A stretch of DNA of 22,810 nt, from NCBI RefSeq assembly GCF_000003815.2, contig NW_023365869.1, positions 1 to 22,810 on the forward strand. Reading direction: 5' to 3'. This DNA is from Branchiostoma floridae. Taxonomy: Eukaryota > Chordata > Leptocardii > Amphioxiformes > Branchiostomatidae. Numbering within the stretch: position 1 is the stretch's first letter; every line of letters begins with the position of its first letter. The position numbers were made by a program, and so were the translations under genes. The notes beneath the pieces are model-generated. The model was not told the origin of the DNA, ran no database searches, and saw only the letters and a list, made by a program, of their open reading frames with translations. This document shows positions 12,001-21,000 of the stretch, piece after piece.

Positions 12001-15000
12001 TCCATAAACAGATAAGCAAACTCTGTTGTCTGTGTACATTTGTCAGAACTGGAGGGAGTCTGTGTTTCCATCTCTGAGTCAGGAGCAGCCAAAACCTCAG
12101 TGGAAGCAGGTACCATCACGGGTTCGATGGGACAGTTTTCAGGCTGATCTTGTTCTAAGTCCTCAGGAGCAGCCAAAACCTCAGTGGAAGCAGGTACCAT
12201 CACGGGTTCGATGGGACAGTTTTCAGGCTGATCTTGTTCTAAGTCCTCAGGAGCATCCAAAACCTCAGTGGAAGCAGGTACCATCACGGGTTCGATGGGA
12301 CAGTTTTCAGGCTGATCTTGTTCTAAGTCCTCAGGGGGATCCCTTTTCACTTTCTTGGAAACTACTGGCTCAGCGTGTTCTCGGAGTTTTCGTCGCCGAG
12401 CTGATCGCTTGGCTCGCTCGGCCCTGTGGGCGCCTGTCCCCGCCACTTCTTTCTTGTTATGCCCGAGGTTGATAGATGGTACCCAGTCCACGTTAAATTT
12501 ATCCCAGTCTTTGCTGGGCTGTCCAGAGACAAAGTGTTTGCCACATACACGTTCATTTGTTAGCTTTTCCTCCGATAAATCTGCTCTGCTAATGGCAGAA
12601 ATCCATTGTCTACGGCGATCTGTTGTCAGCTCCTCCACATATTTCCCCTGACCAGTTATCACGCGGGGAACACGGAACAACTTAAAGTTTACCTTTTCGC
12701 GATGTTTGTGTGCTGCACCCGTTCTACTCCCACAGCCGACAATCAGGCAAAACACCATGATGAACATGCAGGCACTTTTGAACAAAAATGTGGATCGCAA
12801 TTGAAGAAACTGAACAAGAAGAGATCGCTTGAGCACGCAGCGCCTCGCAGCGCAGTGCATGGACCCCAAGATGGCCGCCGAATCCGGTTGCTGAGATGGG
12901 GGTCACGTGACTGAATAAGCCCTATAAGGCCTTTTTAAAACATAACCACGCTTTACTTCACACAAATCGACAGACATTATCATTATGCCATATGAGATGA
13001 AGCCACCCACAATTTCAGCGGACTAGATGCAAGAGTTTTAGAACAAAAACACAAGGATCTATACCAATACGTATGAAAAGCATTCAACAACACACGATGG
13101 CAATCCCTTTCATAAGCACAAATTGATCACGAAAATACAATGTACAACTTCATGAAATGCAGAACTTCTCTCACATTGGCACAGCAAGCAGCTGGTGTTC
13201 AAACCAACATTTCATATGGTCTAATAACAGAGTGTCATATATAACCATTCTATGTCATCTCAGAGAAAACTACGCCAGTCACAACAGAGAAGACAACACT
13301 TCCAACAACAATAGTCCCAACAACACACATATCTACGGAAGAAACTACAGCACAGACCACCGAAAAGACAACTATACCAACTACCATTGTGACGACTCAA
13401 AAATCAACACAACAAACTACTGAAAAGACAACGATACCAACCACATTGCAACCTACAACAGAGGCTACAACAGGTAAAACCGTTTAGTCCCTTCGAAAAC
13501 AATAGGAGATGGGTTTTTACTAGGCACGGCAGTCCCAAATTATCGACACACCAATATCCAACGAATACCAAATGATTTAGATGTACAGAGGAATTTCAAA
13601 AGGTCAGAAGAAAGATTTCCCAAAAAAGCATTGAGAAGGAAATCGTTCCAAAAAAAAAAAAAGGTGCTATAGGTTGCTCTCGCTATATAACATTAAGAAA
13701 TAACTTACGTTCTGCAATTTATTGCAGAGAAAACAACTGGATTCACCACTATCTCAACGACACAAGTAACAACTCTCCCAACCACGATTAAGCCAACGAC
13801 ACAATTCACCACAGGTAAAGGTGCTTTACATTTGAAAGCGAAACATGTAAACTAATTCATTCACACGAAAGACTAATACATTCCAGATCTACAGAGTATC
13901 TACCAACAATGCCAATCTCAGTCATGTTATGGAAACAATAATAGAAAACCTTCCATTCAAGAAATATCTGACTCTATCCGAGACAAAGAGTCAGAACCAT
14001 CTTCAGCCTTTACAGTAAAAAAAAAAAAACTACGCACCTACAGATCAGATATCTTAACTATATGTTTATACATATAAGATTGCAATTTCCCCATCTTATC
14101 TTAGACAAAACTACGCGGCAAACAACGGAGAAGACAACACTTCCAACAACAATAGTCCCAACAACACACATATCTACTGAAAGAACTACAGCGCAGACCA
14201 CCGAAAGGACAAGTTTACCAACTACCATTGTGACGACTCAAAAATCAACACAACAAACTACCCGTAAATCTACGCTACCATCCACAGTACACCCTACAAC
14301 CTTGCTCACCACGGGTAAAACTACGAAACTGATCATCCAGTACAAAAATAGAGTCTATCTTAGTACAACAATTTTCAGCGACATTTACAGCTGTAACAAT
14401 TTTTAATGAATTTTAACATCTAATAAGGTTTTGTTTCTAGCATAACCACGCTTCATTTCACAGAAATTCACAGCCATTGTAATTATTCCAACCAAGATGG
14501 AGCCATCCACAACATTTCTACGGATCAACACAAACGCATTCACATGTATACAAATAATTTAACAAATGAGGAAAAACTATATAAGTAGCTTTTACTTTAT
14601 TGTTTGCAAAACCGCTTAAACCTGGCCATTTTATTGCAGAGAAAACCACAGGAGTCACAACTATCCCAACGACACTTCGCCCAACAACACAAGTAACAAC
14701 TCTCTCAACAACACAAGTAACAACACTCCCAACAACGATACAGCCAACAACACAAATTACCACAGGTAGACTGGTTAGCTTAAGAAGTAAAACATTAATT
14801 CATACTCATGAAACCAGTGACGCTATAAGGCCTTTTAAAAACATAACCACGCTTTATTTTATACAAATCGACAGACATTATCATAATGCCATATGAGATG
14901 AAGCCACCCACAATTTCATCGGACTAGATGCAAGAGTTTTAGAACTAAAACACAAGGATCTATACCAACATGTATACAAAACATTCAACAACAAACGATG

Positions 15001-18000
15001 GCAATCCCTTTCATAAGCACAAATTGATCACGAAAATACAATGTACAACTTCATGAAATGCACAACTTCTCTCACATTGGCACAGCAAGCAGCTGGTGTT
15101 CAAACCAACGTTCCATATGGTCTAACAGCAGAGTGTTATATATAACCATTCTATGTCATCTCAGAGAAAACTACGCCAGTCACAACGGAGAAGACAACAC
15201 TCCCAACAACAATAGTCCCAACAACACACATATCTACGGAAGAAACTACAGCACAGACCACCGAAAAGACAACTATACCAACTACCATGGTGACGACTCA
15301 AAAATCAACACAACAAACTACTGAAAAGACAACGATACCAACCACATTTCAGCCTACAACAGAGGCTACAACAGGTAAATCCGTTTAGTCAATTCGAAAA
15401 CAATAGGAGATGGGTTTTTCCTAGGCACGGCAGTCCCAAATTATCAACACACCAATATCCAACGAATACCAAATGATTTAGACGTACAGATGAATTTCAA
15501 AAAGTCAGAAGAAATATTTCCATAAAAATGCATTGAGAAGGAAATCGTTCAAGATAAAAAGAAAGTGTGCTATAGGTTGCTCTCGCTCTAATACATTATT
15601 CATTAATAATTAACGTTCTGCAATTTATTGCAGAGGAAACAACTGGATTCACCACTATCTCAACGACACAAGTAACAACTCTCCCAACCACGATTAAGCC
15701 AACGACACAATTTACCACAGGTAAAGGTGCTTTACATTTGAAAGCGAAACATGTAAACTAATTCATTCACACGAAATTCTGATACATTCCAGATCTACAG
15801 AGTATCTACCAACAATGCTTATCTCAGTCATGTTATGGAAACAATAATAGAAAACCTTCCATCCAATAAATATCTGACACTATACGAAACAAAAGGTTAG
15901 AACCATCTTCAGCCTTTACAGTAAAAAAAACTACGCACCTACAGATCAGATATCTTAACGATATGTTTATACATAAAAGATTGCAATTTCCCCATCTTAT
16001 CTTAGACAAAACTACGCGGCAAACAACAGAGAAGACAACACTTCCAACAACAATAGTCCCAACAACACACATCTCTACTGAAAGAACTACAGCGCAGACC
16101 ACCGAAAGGACAAGTTTACCAACTACCATTGTGACGACTCAAAAATCAACACAACAAACTACCCGTAAATCTACGCTACCATCCACAGTACACCCTACAA
16201 CCTTGCTCACCACGGGTAAAACTACGATACTGATCATCCAGTACAAAAATAGAGTCTATCTTAGTATAATAATTTTCAGCGAACTTTACAGTTGTAACAA
16301 TTCTTAATGAAGTTTAACATCTAATAAGGTTTTGTTTCTAGCATAACCACGCTTCATTTCACAGAAATTCACAGCCATTGTAATTATTCCAACCAAGATG
16401 GAGCCATCCACAACATTTCTACGGATCAACACAAACGTATTCACATGTTTACAAATAATTTAACAAATGAGGAAAAACTATATAAGTAGCTTTTACTTTA
16501 TTGTTTGCAAAACTGATTAAACCTGGCCATTTTATTGCAGAGAAAACCACAGGATTCACAACTATCCCAACGACACTTCGCCCAACAACACAAGTAACAA
16601 CTCTCCCAACAACACAAGTAACAACACTCCCAACAACGATAAAACCAACGACACAAATTACCACAGGTAGACTGTTAGCTTAAGAAGTAAAACATTAATT
16701 CATACTCATGAAACCAGTGAAGCTATAAGGCCTTTTTAAAACATAACCACGCTTTATTTTATACAAATCGACAGACATTATCATTATGCCATATGAGATG
16801 AAGCCACCCACAATTTCATCGGACTAGATGCAAGAGTTTTAGAACTAAAACACAAGGATCTATACCAACACGTATACAAAGCATTCAACAACACACGATG
16901 GCAATCCCTTTCATAAGCACAAATTGATCACGAAAATACAATGTACAACTTCATGAAATGCACATTCTCTCACATTGGCACATCAAGCAGCTGATGTTCA
17001 AACCAACATTCCATATGGTCTAACAACAGAGAGTCATACATAACCATTCTATGTCATCTCAGAGAAAACTACGCCAGTCACAACAGAGAAGACAACACTT
17101 CCAACAACAATAGTCCCAACAACACACATATCTACGGAAGAAACTACAGCACAGACCACCGAAAAGACAACTCTACCAACTACCATTGTGACGACTCAAA
17201 AATCAACACAACAAACTACTCAAAAGACAACGGTACCATCCACATTGCAACCTACAACGGAAAAAACAACAGGTAAAAACAATTCTCACCCCTCAAAAAA
17301 CAATGAGAAATAAATATGTACTTTGTACTATCTAGGTAGTCCATATCTAGGTATCAACATGTCCATTTCCATCAATACCAGATCTTTGATATGCACAATA
17401 GAAATTTAAAATGTACAGGAGAAAAATATACAATCTCTTAAACATTTCAAAGAAAAGGTAATAAAGGTCATATGCTCTCACTGTCTTTGTTCAACAACGA
17501 TAAAATGTTGGCATTCTATTGCAGAGAAAACCACGGGATTCACCACCATCCCAACGACAATTCGTCCAACTACACAAGTAACAACTCTCCAAACAACACA
17601 AGTAACAACTCTCCCAACCACGATAAAGCCATCAACACAATTTACAACAGGTAAACGTACTTTAAATGTGGAAGCGAAACATGTTAACTTTTACAAAAAT
17701 GCATTGAGATGTAAACATTTCCAAAGAAGAAAAAGCAATATAACAAGGTAGTACTCACTATACTTTTCACAAACAATTAAACCTTGACATTTTATTGCAG
17801 AGAAAACCACAGGATTCACCACAATCCCGACGACAATTCGCCCAACAACACAAGTAACAACTCTCCCAACAACACAAGTATCAACTCTCCCAACCACGAT
17901 AAAGCCAACGACACAAATTACCACAGGTAGAGAGGTTTACCTTTGGCAGTGAAGCATGTAGTAAACAAATTCATACACAAGAAACCACACTTTCAAATTG

Positions 18001-21000
18001 TGTCATCACAGTATATCTAGTCATAGCTAACAAGTTATGTTATCTCATACAAAACAACAAGGCCAACAACACATCTGACAACACCAGTCACTGCAACACA
18101 CGTAACTACAGGAAGAAATACAGCACAGAAAAACCGATTAGAGAACGATACAAAGAACAATTCTTACCACTCAAAAGCCAAGCCACAAACGGTCAAAACA
18201 ATAACACATACAGTTGTATCACCAGATTCAAAAACGCCAATTCAGACCACACACGTTACCACTATCTCAACGACTATAAAACTAACAACGCAACATGCAA
18301 TAGGTAAACTCAGGTAATGGCGGCATGGAACCATTGCAGAAAAAAAACACGAACATATCAGATATCCTTCGAAAATGTTTATTTATAGGAAATTATGATT
18401 TTCTTCCTTATGTAATCGCAGAGAAAACTACACGGCTAACAACGGAAAAGACAACACTTCCAACAACAATAGTCCCAACAACACAAATCTCGACGCAAAA
18501 AACTACAGCGCAGACAACCGAGAAGACAACATTACCAACTACCATTGTCACCACACACAAAACTACACAACAAACTACCCATAGATCGACGCTACCATCC
18601 ACCGTACAGCCTACAACATTGGTCACCACGGGTAAAACTACAATAACATAGATTATAGAGTAAAAGTAATAATTCAATTTTAGCATAATAATTCTAAATA
18701 ACACTTATATTACTTTATACTGTACATCTTTTACAGTGGATTTACACAAGACACTATGCCTTTCCATACAAAGGTGAAGTCATACATTTCAGGAGTTATT
18801 AATGGCATTTTATTGCAGAGAAAACCACGGGAATCCCAACAACACAAATAACTTCAGGTGACTGCATTGATAATGAATTAGCCATCTCCAATCCAAACCA
18901 ATGAAAACACACCGGACTACGATTTCTACAATTTTTCAAACAAGCACAAAACCACAAGAACCATTTGAGTCACTTAATAACAACTATGGCAACAAATAGC
19001 CTTTTAGTAGTCACACTTCGGCTCAGATCACCTGTACATCAAGCACACTATGAACAATTTATCTATTTTGAATTTTATCCTTTCTCAGAGAAAACTACCC
19101 TGCCAACAACAATCAGGACAACACTTCCGACGACATTTAGTCCAACAACACAAATGTCTACGGAAAAAACGACACAACAGACCACTGAAAAGACAACGAT
19201 GGCAACCACACAAGAAACCACTCACATCACTACAGCTAAAACAACTTTGCTTCCAACAACAGAAGTCACCACAGGTAAAACTAGCTCCTACACATTACCT
19301 TCAAGGTATTGACAGTCAGTGCTTATTAAAAATTTTCTATTTCCTTTTTTTTCCTAAACATATCACATATCTCCTTCCATTTTTAAAAATCTACGGATTG
19401 ATATGCAATAATTTAAGAACAGAAACACACAAACATATATCCACATGTAAACAAAGCATTCAATAATAGAGGGTGACGACGGTAAAGCCACATTTTAATA
19501 TCTTCTCTGTATATATATATATATTCCTGTCATATAACGAAATACTAAGAAAGCACAACGTTAAACGTCAAGGAATGGATCGTGACAACTTCTCTGATCA
19601 AACCAATATTTTCAGATGTTCTCGTAGCAAAGCTAGTGTTTAGTCATTGAAAACCATTTTATATCATCAGCGAAAACTACGCCAGTCACAACAGAGAAGA
19701 CAACACTTCCAACAACAATAGTCCCAACAACACACATATCTACGGAAGAAACTACAGCACAGACCACCGAAAAGACAACTATACCAACTACCATTGTGAC
19801 GACACAAAAATCAACACAACAAACTACTCAAAAAACAACAGTACCATCCACAGTGCAGCCTACAACAGAGGCTACAACAGGTAAAACCGTTTATCTCTTT
19901 CGAAAACAATAGGACATGGGTTTACTACTAGTACGTATGACAGTCCCATACAAATCATCAACACACCAAATGTCCAGCGAATACCAAATGATTCAAATGT
20001 ACGGAAGAATTTCAAAATGTCAGGAAAAAGATTTCCTAAAAATGCATTGAGAAGGAAATCGTTAAAAAGGGGAAGGATACTATAGGTTACTCTCGCTCTA
20101 TTACTTTAAAAAATAACTTACGTTCTGCAATCTATTGCAGAGAAAACCACTGGATTCACCACTATCCCGACGACATTTCGTCCAACAACACAAGCAACAA
20201 CTCTCCAAACAACACAAGTAACAACTCTCCCAACCACGATAAAGCCAACAACACAATTTACCACAGGTAAAGGTGCTTTACCTTTGAAAGCGAAACATGT
20301 AAACTAATTCATTCTTTTCAGAAACGATGGGAAATAGATTTGTCCTATGTAAGGCAGCGCCTAAGGTATCACCACACCGAATTCCAAAGAATACAAGTTG
20401 CACAGTAGAATTTCCAATTGACCGGAGAAAGATATAACATGTCTTAAAAATTACTGATATGGAAAGATTCCTGAAGAAGTAAAAGTAATATGGGTAGCCC
20501 TAGCTATATTTTTTTCAAACACCATTAAACATTGACATTTTATTGCAGAGAAAACCACAGGATTTACCACTATCCCAACGACAATTCGCCCAACAACACA
20601 AATATCAACTCTCCCAACAACACAAGTATCAACTCTCCCAACCACGATAAAGCCAACGACACAAATCACCACCGGTAAATGTGCAATACCCTCAGAAGTA
20701 AAACATGACAACTAATTTGCATACACAAAACCACGCACATTCCAGATGGCGTCATCACAATACATTTGATTATTTATGGCTAACAAGTTATGTTATCTCA
20801 GAAAACAACTATGCCCACAACACATCCCACAACACTAGTCCCAGCAACACACGTAACTACAGCAATAACCAGAAGAACGACACCAAGTAAAATTGTTACC
20901 AATCATTAAACAACACCACAAACTGCCAAACACATATCACTAAGATACAAACAACGCCATTTCAAAACAGATATATTTAAAAATTCTTATTCACCAGGGC

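Larger units (their letters stand above)
6536..12922. mobile_element. ISL2EU-like DNA transposon with YqaJ, Ulp1 and THAP-DDE genes
   Basis: The left end begins GGGCTTATTCACGTGAC and the right end, read on -, begins GGGCTTATTCAGTCACGTGAC. The inverted match is 11 bp perfect, then offset by 3 bp. Both ends abut TATA (6532-6535 and 12923-12926). The uninterrupted paralogous intron at 14824-14827 and 16724-16727 reads GCTATAAGGCC, so the target duplication is TATA, or TA if the repeat starts at TAGGG. Cargo on +: SWIM/YqaJ/PHD protein and a Ulp1-like domain. On -: THAP transposase with DDE_Tnp_4. From memory, ISL2EU elements encode a THAP-DDE transposase plus a YqaJ protein and make short duplications, which is why I use that name. 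Three assembly gaps lie inside, so the true length is uncertain. Confidence 0.85.
5811..17062 (+). repeat. Exon array II: tandem four-exon unit of about 1.9 kb
   Basis: The unit is 210-nt exon (ending LLTTG), 126-nt exon, 210-nt exon (starting EKTTPV), 87-nt exon, with introns. Units start at 5811, 14105 and 16006. Spacing 14105-16006 is 1,901 nt. Spacing 5811-14105 is 8,294 nt, which becomes about 1,903 nt after removing the transposon and one TATA copy. The unit at 16006 has only its first two exons before array III begins. Confidence 0.8.

Noticed and set aside
12026-12472. + strand frame with tandem QEQPKPQWKQVPSRV repeats
   Set aside because: Antisense of the 84-bp transposase repeats. 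The - frame has recognisable domains on both sides.
6536-12922. Kolobok or P-type transposon because of the THAP domain
   Set aside because: The catalytic part is of the DDE_Tnp_4 type (IIDCFEVFIERPS), the flank is TATA/TA rather than TTAA or 8 bp, and a YqaJ gene is present.
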